Below, in pieces: positions 36,022 through 44,941 of a stretch of 64,000 nucleotides of DNA. This DNA comes from Actinoplanes utahensis (GTDB lineage Bacteria > Actinomycetota > Actinomycetes > Mycobacteriales > Micromonosporaceae). How positions within the stretch are numbered: the stretch's first letter is position 1; every line of letters starts with the position of its first letter. The notes beneath the pieces were generated by a model. The model was not told the origin of the DNA. It was given only the letters and a program-made list of their open reading frames with translations, and ran no database searches. Both the position numbers and the translations under genes were made by a program. The stretch covers positions 117,392-181,391 of the forward strand of contig NZ_BOMZ01000079.1 in the NCBI RefSeq assembly GCF_016862455.1. The letters are read 5' to 3'.

Positions 36022-39000
36022 TCAGATGGCGGTCAGGGTCAGGGTGCCGGTGTAGGTGCCGGCCGCGGTGTCGGTCGGCACGCTCAGCTTCAGCTGCGCG
36101 TCGAGCCGGGCGGTGCCCCGTCCCGCGCCGCCGGGAGCCGTCGCCAGCACCGCGCCGTCGCCGAGTCCCGTGCCGGACTGCCCCGGTACGGACGGAACAG
36201 CGACCGGCCCGGCCACCACGCCCTGCGTTTCACCCTGCGCGACGACGGCGGGCGCCCAGCCGAGGTGGCTCCCGGCGAAGGTCTTGCCGTCGTCGGTGCG
36301 GAACCCGTCGGCGACCTGCCCGGACGCCGTCCACCCGGGCCGGCCGGACCGGGTGTCGGTGACGGTCACCGGTTTGAGCGCGCCGCTGCTCTCCCACCTG
36401 TCACCGGCCCCGTTCAGTGTGGCCGCCGGCAGGGTGACGGCCCGGTCGGCGTCGTCGACGCTGATCACGAGAGCACCGTCGGTGTCGCTGATCGTCGCGG
36501 TCACCGTCTTCGCCGCGGCGCCACCCTGCGGACCGTCCGCGACCTTCACCGTGACCGGGCTGCTGACGGCGGCCACCGTCGTGCCGTCGTACAGTTTGAC
36601 CAGGTATTGAGCACCGTCGAGCTCCTTGGTGGCGGTGAATCCGTAGGAGGCGCCGGTCTCGCCGGCGACGGGTGTGAAGTCGGCGTCGCCGTCCCGCTTG
36701 ACGAACCACTGGTAGGCGGTCAGCGGCCCTTGCGGTGACTGGACGGCCTGCAACGTGACCGCGTCACCGGGCTGGTACTCGCCGTCGGCCATGCCGGACA
36801 CCGACAGGGCCAGGTCACCGGGTGCACCGGTCCCGTTCACGTGCAGGGTCACCGGCGCGGACTCGACGTACTTGCGGCCGTCGTCGAAGGTCAGCCGGGC
36901 GACGACCGCGGCGCCGTCGTGCTCGCCGGCTGCCGTGAGGGACAGTTGCGCGCCGTTCTGGCCGGGGACGAGTTGCCCGTCGAGGTACCACTCCCAGCGG
37001 GCCAGCACCGAGGCGGGCGTCACCGAGGCGGACAACCTGATCTCGTCGCCGGTCCGGTAGCTGTCGGCGACACCGTCGACGGTCGCCTTCTGCCGCGGCG
37101 CGGCGCCGTGGTCGTCCACGTGGATGGTCGCCGGCTCACTGGTCGCCAGCAGCGTGCCGGCTGCCGAGTACAGCTCCGCCTTGATCTGCGCGCCGTCGAG
37201 GGCCTGCTCGGCGACGATCTCGTGGCTGGCAGTGGTGACCTTGTCCATGACGGCGAACGCGGCCTGGTCGGGTCGTTTCCACAGCCAGCGGTAGGTGTCG
37301 GTGTCGCTGGCGGCCGGGTCGCCGAAGGCGCGCAGGCGGATGGTGCCGCCCTGGTGGTAGTGGCCGGACAGCGAGTCGAGGAACAGTAGTTGCTCGCCGG
37401 GTGCGGCGTCGGTGACGCGCAGCTCGTGCTGGGCGCTGGCGACGAAGTAGCCGGTGGCGGCGTCGGTGATGGTCAGGTACAGGCTGGTGCCGTCGAGGTC
37501 CGCGGTGACCGGCAGCTCGATCGAGGAGGAGGTGGCGCCCGGGATCGGGGTCCACTGGTCGGCCGCGATGCCCCACTCGTAGGCGAGGCCGTCTCGTGCG
37601 GGGTAGACCTCCGACTTCGCCGTGATGGTGTCGCCGGCGCGGTAGACGGTGCGCAGGCCGGAGAGCTGCAGTTCCCGGTCGATGATCTTCGCGGTGATGG
37701 CGGGGGAGCGGCCCACCACGGTGCCGTCGGAGGCGACGATCTCGTACGCCCACTCGTTCTGGTTGACCCACAGCGCGTCGATCAGGTGGGTGCGAGGGCT
37801 GCCCGGGTCCGTCTTGGGCATCGCCCATTCGCCCACCTCCTCCCACGCGACGGCACTGGGGAAGCCTCGGATGAGCCACCTGGTCCTCTCGCCGGCGGCC
37901 AGGGTGCGGTGTTCGACGGAGACGCGGACCGGGTCTCCCATGTGGTAGCTGTCGCGGAGCCCGGTGATCGTGACGGATTCCCCGGATCCGACGTCGGGGC
38001 CGTCCACGTTGAGGCGCCGGTATTCACTGTCCTGCACGAGCTTGTTGCGCGCGTCGAGGATCTGCACCTTGATGTCCGCGCCGTCGAGGGCGACGGTGGC
38101 GTCGCGGGTGTACCGGTCACCGAGGACCGCGTAGTACTCGGTGGTCTGCCCCTTGGGCCGGATGAGCCAGATCGCCTGGTGGCCGTCGCCGAGGGTGACG
38201 CCGGTGAACCGCAGGTCGATCTGCTCGCCGGCGCGGTAGCGGTCGGCGAGTCCGGTGATGGCGAAGACGTCACCGCCGGCCTGTTCGGTGACGGTGACGC
38301 TCACCGGGTCCGAGGTGGACCGGCCATACCGGTTGAGCACGTGCGGCACGAACCGGGCGCTGACCGACCGCCTGCCCAGCGGCAGCGTGGCCACCTCGAA
38401 GCGCGCTTTCCCGTCGCTCACGGCGGTGTGCCCGAGGACGGTGCCGCCGTCGAGGAACTCGACCCAACCGGTTGCGTCCGCCGGGGTGACGGTCGCGTCC
38501 AAGCGCACGTTGTCGCCGGTCACGATGCTGGTCGCGCTCGCGGTCAGCGCTGTCGTGGTGGCGGTCGCGGCGGGGAGCCCGCCGACGACGAACGTGTAGG
38601 TGGCCTCCGCGGTCTGCTCCCGCCCGGCAACGGTGACGGCAGCCCGGACGCCGACGCGGTAGGTGCCCGCCGCGGTGAACGCCCAGTTGGCGTGCATGTG
38701 GGTGCGGCCCACGGTGAACGCGGTGAAGCCGTCCTCGTCGGAGGACCACAGGCGCTTGGTGCCACCGAACCCGGCGGCGGTGAACAGTTCCAGGCTGCCG
38801 GGCCCTTCGAGGCCGGTCAGTGTCAGCGTCGTCCGGTCGCCCTCGATCGCGCCGAGCGGAACCGCCTCGGTGGAGAAGCCGGGCCACAGCCGGCCGGCTC
38901 CGGGGTTGGACTCCGGCGCGATCCAGACCTCGGTGCCGGCCGGGGCGAGGAACTCGTAGCCGGCGGGCACGGTGGCCTTGGCGTCGTCGGCCAGGTGGAA

Positions 39001-39258
39001 CCAGACGTCGTCGGCGGCGAACCGGGTGCCGTTGCCTTCGGCGACGTCGGCCCGCGACGCCAGGGTCAGGCGGCCGTCGTCGAGGAACGTGGAGACGGCG
39101 TCGGTGTGCACCCCGGCGATGACCCGGTGTTCCCGCGGTTGCGGGGCGGGACCTTCGGCCGCGGTCGCGGTCGTCGCCGGGGCGAGCACGGCGGCGGTCG
39201 CGACGGTGAGCACCGCCAAGGCCGTGGCCCGGCGGCGTGGTCGTGAGCGTATGAGCAC
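36022..39258 (-). CDS. Large surface protein: choice-of-anchor M, Ig-like repeats, WxL-like end
   Basis: 1078 residues. Signal peptide 1-34; choice-of-anchor M (TIGR03769-type) domain about 45-227 with VHTD (H51, D53) and HMHANW (H187, H189, W192); an Ig-like domain to about 325; several Ig/PKD-like repeats starting ITGLxDxYxxG, spaced about 100 residues; and a WxL-like carboxyl domain ending GTYTGTLTLTAI. The last 260 residues closely match the protein at 46088-47554. There is no sortase motif, so attachment is probably non-covalent via the WxL-like domain. Last gene of the Zur-controlled anchored-repeat operon; likely surface zinc capture. GTG start. Confidence 0.8.
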   Translation of the reverse strand: MLIRSRPRRRATALAVLTVATAAVLAPATTATAAEGPAPQPREHRVIAGVHTDAVSTFLDDGRLTLASRADVAEGNGTRFAADDVWFHLADDAKATVPAGYEFLAPAGTEVWIAPESNPGAGRLWPGFSTEAVPLGAIEGDRTTLTLTGLEGPGSLELFTAAGFGGTKRLWSSDEDGFTAFTVGRTHMHANWAFTAAGTYRVGVRAAVTVAGREQTAEATYTFVVGGLPAATATTTALTASATSIVTGDNVRLDATVTPADATGWVEFLDGGTVLGHTAVSDGKARFEVATLPLGRRSVSARFVPHVLNRYGRSTSDPVSVTVTEQAGGDVFAITGLADRYRAGEQIDLRFTGVTLGDGHQAIWLIRPKGQTTEYYAVLGDRYTRDATVALDGADIKVQILDARNKLVQDSEYRRLNVDGPDVGSGESVTITGLRDSYHMGDPVRVSVEHRTLAAGERTRWLIRGFPSAVAWEEVGEWAMPKTDPGSPRTHLIDALWVNQNEWAYEIVASDGTVVGRSPAITAKIIDRELQLSGLRTVYRAGDTITAKSEVYPARDGLAYEWGIAADQWTPIPGATSSSIELPVTADLDGTSLYLTITDAATGYFVASAQHELRVTDAAPGEQLLFLDSLSGHYHQGGTIRLRAFGDPAASDTDTYRWLWKRPDQAAFAVMDKVTTASHEIVAEQALDGAQIKAELYSAAGTLLATSEPATIHVDDHGAAPRQKATVDGVADSYRTGDEIRLSASVTPASVLARWEWYLDGQLVPGQNGAQLSLTAAGEHDGAAVVARLTFDDGRKYVESAPVTLHVNGTGAPGDLALSVSGMADGEYQPGDAVTLQAVQSPQGPLTAYQWFVKRDGDADFTPVAGETGASYGFTATKELDGAQYLVKLYDGTTVAAVSSPVTVKVADGPQGGAAAKTVTATISDTDGALVISVDDADRAVTLPAATLNGAGDRWESSGALKPVTVTDTRSGRPGWTASGQVADGFRTDDGKTFAGSHLGWAPAVVAQGETQGVVAGPVAVPSVPGQSGTGLGDGAVLATAPGGAGRGTARLDAQLKLSVPTDTAAGTYTGTLTLTAI

Positions 39259-39330
39259 TGCTTTGCCTTCTCGAGGATATGGCGGTGGAACGCCCGGCGA
39301 TCGCCGGGCGTGGGAGGCGAGGGCGTGAGG

Positions 39331-40179
39331 TCAGGCGGCGAGCCGGGCGATCAGCCCGTGACGCGGTGCCGCCAGCTGTGCGATCAGGAAGGCGCCGGTG
39401 AGGGTGAGCACGACGGTGCCGCCGACCGGCAGGTCCCACGACCAGGACAGGTAGAGGCCGACGAGGGCGCAGCCGGCGCCGATGGCCGGTGCCAGGGCCA
39501 TCATCACCGCGAGACGGTCGGTGAGCAGCCGGGCGGTCGCGGCCGGGGTGACCAGCAGGGCCAGGACCAGGATGTTGCCGATGGTCTGCACGGCCATCAC
39601 CACGGCCAGGGTGACCAGCACGTACAGCATCAGGTCGAGCCAGAACACGCGCAGGCCCAGCGCGCGGGCCATCTCCCGGTCCAGGGTGACGGCGACGAAC
39701 TCCTTGTGCAGCAGGAACACCGTCAGCAGGACGGCGATGGTGGTGGCGCCGACCACGTACAGGTCCCGGTCCGGGATGCCGGTGATCGAGCCGAACAGGA
39801 ACTGCTGCAGGGAGCCGGCGTAGCCCGGCGCCCGGGAGATGATGACGATGCCGAGGGCGAAGGCGGCGACGAAGAAGATGCCGATGACGGAGTCCTCCTT
39901 GAGCCGCCGGTTCTGGGCGAACACGGTGACCAGCAGGGCGGTGACGACGCCTGCGATCGTGCCGCCCAGCACCAGGCTGCCGGAGAACAGGAACGCGATG
40001 GCCAGGCCGGGGAACACCGCGTGGGCGACGGCGTCACCGATGAACGCCATGCCGCGCAGCACGACGTAGCATCCGACGACCCCGCACATGATCGCCGACA
40101 GCACGGCGATGGTCAGGGCTTTGGGTAGGAACGCCAGGTCGGGGTTGGTGAGGTCGGCGAGGAACTGCCAGGGGGACAC
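39331..40179 (-). CDS. Anchored-repeat-type metal ABC permease
   Basis: 282 residues, about 8 helices, of the ZnuB/MntB (ABC-3) family and the anchored-repeat subtype (TIGR03770). Features include VLRGMAFIGDAVAHAVFPGL and the conserved GNILVLALLVTPAATARLLT. It forms the membrane channel with the ATPase encoded at 40182. GTG start, 2 bases after the ATPase stop. Confidence 0.88.
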   Translation of the reverse strand: MSPWQFLADLTNPDLAFLPKALTIAVLSAIMCGVVGCYVVLRGMAFIGDAVAHAVFPGLAIAFLFSGSLVLGGTIAGVVTALLVTVFAQNRRLKEDSVIGIFFVAAFALGIVIISRAPGYAGSLQQFLFGSITGIPDRDLYVVGATTIAVLLTVFLLHKEFVAVTLDREMARALGLRVFWLDLMLYVLVTLAVVMAVQTIGNILVLALLVTPAATARLLTDRLAVMMALAPAIGAGCALVGLYLSWSWDLPVGGTVVLTLTGAFLIAQLAAPRHGLIARLAA

Positions 40180-40181
40180 GG

Positions 40182-40904
40182 TCAGGCTCCCACGAGGTCG
40201 AGGGCTTTGAGCAGGTGGCTGCCGGGACCGACGTCGAAGGTGCGCATCCAGACCTCCGGGTCCTTCAGGTCCGCCGGGGGTCCGGACGCGATGACGGTGC
40301 GGTTGAGCAGGATCAGACGATCACAGGTGTACGCCGCCGCGGTCAGATCGTGGGTGGCCATCAGCACGGCGCGTTCCCGGGCGATCTCGGTGAACAGGTC
40401 GGTCAGGGTCTCCTGGGCGGGCATGTCGAGGCCGGTGAACGGCTCGTCGAGCAGCAGCACCGCCGGTTCCAGGACGAGCGCCCGGGCGACCAGAACCCGC
40501 TGCCGCTGCCCGCCGGACAGCTCCCCGACCGGGCGTTTGCGCAGGTCACCGAGCTTCACCTGGTCGAGGGCGGCCCACACCGCCTGCCAGTGGGCGACCT
40601 TCGGGCGGCGCAGCAGGCCGATCCGGCGGACCAGGCCGCTGAGCACGGCGTCCTGCACCGAGGCGGGGAAGTCCCAGGTGAACTCGTGGCGCTGCGGCAC
40701 ATATCCGGCGCTGGCGGTGCTGACCGTGCCGGCGCGTAGCGGGAGCAGGCCGAGGGCGGCCCGCATCAGGGTGGTCTTGCCGGCGCCGTTCGGGCCCAGC
40801 AGGGCGGTGAAATCCCCGGCGTCCAGGCGCAGGTCGACGTCGCGCAGCACGGGCCGCCCGCCGAGGTCGGCGGCGACCCCGGTCATCTGCAAGGCGGCGG
40901 TCAT
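40182..40904 (-). CDS. Anchored-repeat-type metal ABC ATPase
   Basis: 240 residues with Walker A GPNGAGKTT, Q loop GYVPQRHEFTWDFPASVQDA, signature LSGGQRQRVLVARAL and Walker B VLLLDEPFTGLD, of the ZnuC/MntA type (TIGR03771 subtype). It drives zinc (or manganese) import with the permease and the unusual binding protein upstream. Overlaps the preceding gene by 4 bases. Confidence 0.88.
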   Translation of the reverse strand: MTAALQMTGVAADLGGRPVLRDVDLRLDAGDFTALLGPNGAGKTTLMRAALGLLPLRAGTVSTASAGYVPQRHEFTWDFPASVQDAVLSGLVRRIGLLRRPKVAHWQAVWAALDQVKLGDLRKRPVGELSGGQRQRVLVARALVLEPAVLLLDEPFTGLDMPAQETLTDLFTEIARERAVLMATHDLTAAAYTCDRLILLNRTVIASGPPADLKDPEVWMRTFDVGPGSHLLKALDLVGA

Positions 40905-41785
40905 CGTGGCGGCTCCTGCTCGGCGCGGCGGCGGACGGCGGCCTGGCGGAGCACGAGCAGGACCAGGATCAGGACGGCCACCCCGACGGCTACGGCGACA
41001 TAGATGAGCGCGTTGCCCGTACCCGACGAGGGTTTCTCGGCCTGGGCGGACGCGGAGCTGGACGCGGACACCGCGGCCAGAGGTGCGGTGAAAGCGGCGC
41101 CGAAGGCGTCGTCGGGATTGGTGGCGTCGCCGACGGCCAGGCGCAGGACGGTGCTCGCCGAGGCGGTGGAGCCGTCGGCGAGATCGGCGGTGACGTCGAC
41201 GGCGAGCAGGTAGGCGCCGGGTTTGCCGAACACCCAGTTGGCGTGGGTGTGCGTGTTGGTCTCCACCCACAGTGGCTGCGGGTACGGCTTCGCCGAGCTC
41301 CACAGCACCTGCGGGGCGCCGAGGTTGCCCGACTGCAGGAAGACGTCGACGGGGCCGGGCCCCTGCACGCCGCGCAGGGTCAGCGTGACACCGCGGCTGA
41401 TCGCGCCGAGCACACCCGGGTCCTGGGTGTTCCAGCCGATCCAGACGACGCCCTGTTTCTCGGTCTGCGGCACCACGTGCACGTCGGTGCCCGCCTGCGC
41501 GCCGAGGAAGGCGTAGGCCGGGTCGTCGGGAACCTGCTGGCGGGCGGTGTCGCGGATCCGCAGGACGGTGTCGGCGGGTTCGCGCCACACCGACGGCACG
41601 GCGTGGTCGTCGTGGATCTGAATCGTCCACTTCCCGTCGCGCAGCCGCGGGCCGATGTCGACGTGGCCGGTCTCCAGCACGGCACGTCCGGCCGCCTGGG
41701 ACTGGTTGGCGTCCAGCGTCTGGCCGAGATCGGGAGAGGGGGTCGGCGCTGTCGCGAGCACGAGCGCCAGGAGAGCTTTGATCAC
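40901..41785 (-). CDS. Membrane-anchored choice-of-anchor M protein of the ABC operon
   Basis: 294 residues. A short amino-terminal signal-like helix (MIKALLALVLATAPTP), a choice-of-anchor M domain (about 35-220; GHVDIG, FLGAQAGTDVHVVPQ, HTHANW), a low-complexity Ser/Ala linker, and a carboxyl-terminal membrane helix (ALIYVAVAVGVAVLILVLLV) with a basic tail. It matches the ABC-associated repeat protein class TIGR03773. It probably presents zinc to the transporter at the outer membrane face. GTG start. Confidence 0.82.
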   Translation of the reverse strand: MIKALLALVLATAPTPSPDLGQTLDANQSQAAGRAVLETGHVDIGPRLRDGKWTIQIHDDHAVPSVWREPADTVLRIRDTARQQVPDDPAYAFLGAQAGTDVHVVPQTEKQGVVWIGWNTQDPGVLGAISRGVTLTLRGVQGPGPVDVFLQSGNLGAPQVLWSSAKPYPQPLWVETNTHTHANWVFGKPGAYLLAVDVTADLADGSTASASTVLRLAVGDATNPDDAFGAAFTAPLAAVSASSSASAQAEKPSSGTGNALIYVAVAVGVAVLILVLLVLRQAAVRRRAEQEPPR

Positions 41786-41795
41786 GGATGTCTCC

Positions 41796-43376
41796 TCAGG
41801 TCAGGCACTGTCGGAGGGAGTCGGCGTTGAAGCGCATCAGCTGCGCGTAGGTGCGCACCCGGTCGTCGAAGGCATCGCCGTAGATGTCGCAGACCCGCAC
41901 GTCCTCGTGCTGGGCGACCTCGACCAGGGTGGAGGAGCGGGCTCGCAGGTTGGGTTCCAGGAACACCGCTTTGATGTGCAGGTTCCGCAGGGTCTCGGTG
42001 AGGCGGCGCCGGTCGGCGAGGCTCGGCTCCACCGCCGGGTTCGGCGTGACGAATCCGGCCACCGGGATTCCGTAGGCTTTCGCGAGATAGGCGAAGGCGT
42101 CGTGGGTGGTCACCAGATGGCGGTTCGCTTGCGGGATCCCGGCGATCCTTTCCCGGACGTACGCGTCCAGCGCGCTCAGTTCGGCCAGGTAACGGTCGGC
42201 GTTGGCGCGGTACTGCGCGGTCCCGCCCGGGTCGGCGGCGATCAGGGTGTCCCGGATCAGTTCGGTGTACGCCTGCGCGTTGCCGACGTCCTGCCACAGG
42301 TGCGGATCGATCTCGCCGTGCACGTGCCGTCCGAGGACGGCCTGCGGCAGCTGGTAGATCCGTGTTCCCGGCCGGCCGAGGAAGCGGAATCCCGGTCCGG
42401 CGGGCACCTCTTTCAAGGCCTTCGCCGGAACCTCGATGACGGTACGGGCGGGATCGTGCCGCTCCTGGTGGGTGCCGTCCTCCCCGTCGGAGTACAGATA
42501 CAGCTCGCCGGTGTCGATGTCGGCGGTGACGTCGGTGTGCCCGTCGCGCAGCACCAGCGCCCCGGACATGCCCGGCACGGTGTGCGGATCGACACCGACG
42601 GCGAAGGTGAACGTCTGCTCGCCCATCGGCACCGGCTTCGCGTCGGCGGACACGGCGAGCTCCGCGCGCAGGGTCAGCCGATAGACTCCCGGTTCGGTGA
42701 ACGCCCAGCTCATGTGGGTGTGCGCGTCGGGCGGCAGGGTCATGGTGTCGTCGCGGTAGCCGTTGGCCGGCTCCAGGCCGTCACCGGAGTCGAACGCGGT
42801 GTCCGGGTTGCCGAACGACTCGGTCAGATAGGCGGACAACCGGCCCGGACCGTCGATGCGGGTCGCCGAGAGCCGCACATCCGAGGAGCGCGTGACACCG
42901 TGCGCCGCGCCGTCGCCTCTGGCCCGCAGCCCGAGCCAGATGGTGTCCAGGGAGACGTCCTCGACCAGCGGGATGATCTCGGCGGCGTACTTGGTGGCGC
43001 CTTCGGCGAGGGAGATCTGCTCGACGCCGTCCGGCAGGTTCGCGTCGAGCGTCTTGATCACGCTCTGGGCTTCCAGAAGGAGATAGTTGCTGAACGCCAC
43101 GTCGGCGTAGACGATGTTGCGCACGTCGCGCAGAGTCGGCTCGTACGCGTGCGCGTCGGCGTTGTCGGGCACGATCGAGTCGACGAGCACCCGGTCGCCG
43201 CCGACGTTGCGGACCAGGTCGGCGAGGATGCCGGTGGTGGTGACCACCTGGACCCGGCCGTCGGTGCCGGACAGGGCGGGCGGCGGTGCGCAGCCGGCCG
43301 CCGTAGCCACCGTCAGGACGGCGGCGAGGAGGCGTCTCATCGATGTCGGATGCGGCGCGGCGGTGGAACGTGCCAT
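41796..43376 (-). CDS. Zinc-binding protein with inserted anchored-repeat domain
   Basis: 526 residues of the TIGR03772 type. A lipoprotein signal (LLAAVLTVATAAGCAPPP) is followed by a ZnuA-like amino lobe with the ligand motif NADAHAYEPT, then a large insert (about 140-345), then the rest of ZnuA (EIDPHLWQDV, THDAFAYLAKAYGI, end CDIYGDAFDD). The insert carries choice-of-anchor M segments in swapped order: the part with HTHMSW comes before the part with GHTD. It should bind Zn for the ABC permease while adding a second metal site. Starts coupled to the upstream stop (TGATG); ATG 43340 is an alternative. Confidence 0.82.
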   Translation of the reverse strand: MARSTAAPHPTSMRRLLAAVLTVATAAGCAPPPALSGTDGRVQVVTTTGILADLVRNVGGDRVLVDSIVPDNADAHAYEPTLRDVRNIVYADVAFSNYLLLEAQSVIKTLDANLPDGVEQISLAEGATKYAAEIIPLVEDVSLDTIWLGLRARGDGAAHGVTRSSDVRLSATRIDGPGRLSAYLTESFGNPDTAFDSGDGLEPANGYRDDTMTLPPDAHTHMSWAFTEPGVYRLTLRAELAVSADAKPVPMGEQTFTFAVGVDPHTVPGMSGALVLRDGHTDVTADIDTGELYLYSDGEDGTHQERHDPARTVIEVPAKALKEVPAGPGFRFLGRPGTRIYQLPQAVLGRHVHGEIDPHLWQDVGNAQAYTELIRDTLIAADPGGTAQYRANADRYLAELSALDAYVRERIAGIPQANRHLVTTHDAFAYLAKAYGIPVAGFVTPNPAVEPSLADRRRLTETLRNLHIKAVFLEPNLRARSSTLVEVAQHEDVRVCDIYGDAFDDRVRTYAQLMRFNADSLRQCLT

Positions 43377-44941
43377 CAGGACGGTTCCGACGTGGGCGCC
43401 GCGGTCGTCTCGCCGCGCCGGCGGCGGGTGAGGACGAGGACGCCCGCCCCGGACGCGAGCAGCACCGCGCCGCCACCGGCGATCGACACGAGGTTCATGC
43501 CGGTCTTGGCCAGGCTGCCGCCGCCGTTCTTGCCGCCGCTGTCGTCGCCGGTCCCGGATCCGCCACCGGTCCCGTTGCCGCTGCCGGCGGACCCGTTGCC
43601 GCCGGTGCCGGTGCCGGTGCCGTTGCCGCCGTTGCCGGTGTCGGTCGAGTCGCCGACGGCGATGGTCAGCGTCTTGGTGTCCGAGACGGTCTTCCCGCCG
43701 GTCGTGGTGGCGGTCATCGCGACGTTGAGCTTGTAGATCCCGGCCTTGGTGAAGGCCCAGTTGCCGTGCGCGTGGGTGTTCGGCGCGATGCTGAGCTGCT
43801 GCGGCAGTGACTTCGCCGAGTCGAAGACGACCTCCGGGGTGCCGAACGAGCCGGTCAGGAACAGCTTGAACGCGCCCGGGCCGGTGACTCCCTTGAGCTG
43901 CCACGTGACGTTGCCTCTGGTGCCCTTGACGATCGATTCGTGCTGGGTGTTCCAGCCCGGCCAGACGATGCCGGACTGCTGGGACTGCGGCAGCAGGTAC
44001 ACCTTGTCGCCGGCCTTGCCGAGGAACGCGTACCCGGCGCCGGCCGGCACGTCGATGATCGCCTTCTGAGTCACCTTGAGCGTGACGTCGGCGACCTCCC
44101 GCCACGTCGGGGGAGTGGTGGAGTCGTCCTTGAGCCGGATGGTCATGGCGCTGCCGCTGAGGTTCGGGCCCATGTCGACATGCCCGTCGGAGATCACCTT
44201 CTTGCCGGTGGCGGCCGGGGCGGCCTTCGCGGCGGCGGCCTCGGCAGCGGCTGGTGCCGCCTTCGCAGCCGCCGGCTGCTGCGGTGCGGGCGCCTGCGCT
44301 GCGGGGGTCTTCACCGCCGGCGCCGCCTGTGCCTGGGTGGGTACCGAGACGCGGTAGACCGCCTGGTCGCGCAGCGTCTTCGCGCCGGTGTGCGCGGTCG
44401 CCTGCAGTGTCACGCGGTAGTCGCCGACGGCGTCGAACAGCCACACCACGCCGCCGAGTCGCTGCCCGGCGGGCAGCCGGGTGCTCTTCCGGCCGTCGCT
44501 GTCGAGCAGCAGGGTGGGCCGTCCCCACTCGGACAGTGTGTAGGCGGCGAAGGAGCCGGGACCCTCCACCGACGCCAGTTCGAGGGTGAGCTCGCCGTCG
44601 TTGATCGCGGTGGTGTCGAAGGTGGAGAACGGCGAGTCCTCCTGTAGCGACCACACCGGTGCGCCGGGCCGGCCGAGGAAGGCGAACGCGGGATCGTCGG
44701 GGATGACGCCGACCGGTGATCCGGACGCGGTGAAGCGCACCGACTGGGGATCCGTGCCGGCCTTTCCGGCATCGCGGAAGCTCATCCGCAGCTGTCCGGA
44801 CTCGACGGAGAGCGCGATCAGGTCGGCGCCGTCGGCCGGGGTGGCCGCGACGGCCGGTGCTCCCGCGGTCAGCGCCACGGCGAGAGAGGTCGTGACCACG
44901 GCGGCAGCCCGGTGAAGGCGGATTCTTCTCCTGCGGGTCAT
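43376..44941 (-). CDS. Sortase-anchored (LAKTG) double choice-of-anchor M protein
   Basis: 521 residues: signal peptide to about residue 33, a first choice-of-anchor M copy (about 38-205), an Ala/Pro-rich linker, a second copy (about 250-440) with GHVDMGP and HAHGNW, a Gly/Asn/Thr-rich spacer, then LAKTG, a membrane helix and RRRR. LAxTG is a class E sortase signal, so it should be covalently bound to the cell wall. The first copy lacks the GHxD and HxHxxW residues (GQRLGGVVW instead), so only the second should bind metal. Confidence 0.85.
   Translation of the reverse strand: MTRRRRIRLHRAAAVVTTSLAVALTAGAPAVAATPADGADLIALSVESGQLRMSFRDAGKAGTDPQSVRFTASGSPVGVIPDDPAFAFLGRPGAPVWSLQEDSPFSTFDTTAINDGELTLELASVEGPGSFAAYTLSEWGRPTLLLDSDGRKSTRLPAGQRLGGVVWLFDAVGDYRVTLQATAHTGAKTLRDQAVYRVSVPTQAQAAPAVKTPAAQAPAPQQPAAAKAAPAAAEAAAAKAAPAATGKKVISDGHVDMGPNLSGSAMTIRLKDDSTTPPTWREVADVTLKVTQKAIIDVPAGAGYAFLGKAGDKVYLLPQSQQSGIVWPGWNTQHESIVKGTRGNVTWQLKGVTGPGAFKLFLTGSFGTPEVVFDSAKSLPQQLSIAPNTHAHGNWAFTKAGIYKLNVAMTATTTGGKTVSDTKTLTIAVGDSTDTGNGGNGTGTGTGGNGSAGSGNGTGGGSGTGDDSGGKNGGGSLAKTGMNLVSIAGGGAVLLASGAGVLVLTRRRRGETTAAPTSEPS

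Noticed and set aside
36022..39258. Sortase anchoring of the 1078-residue protein
   Set aside because: No LPxTG/LAxTG motif or terminal membrane helix; the end is WxL-like.
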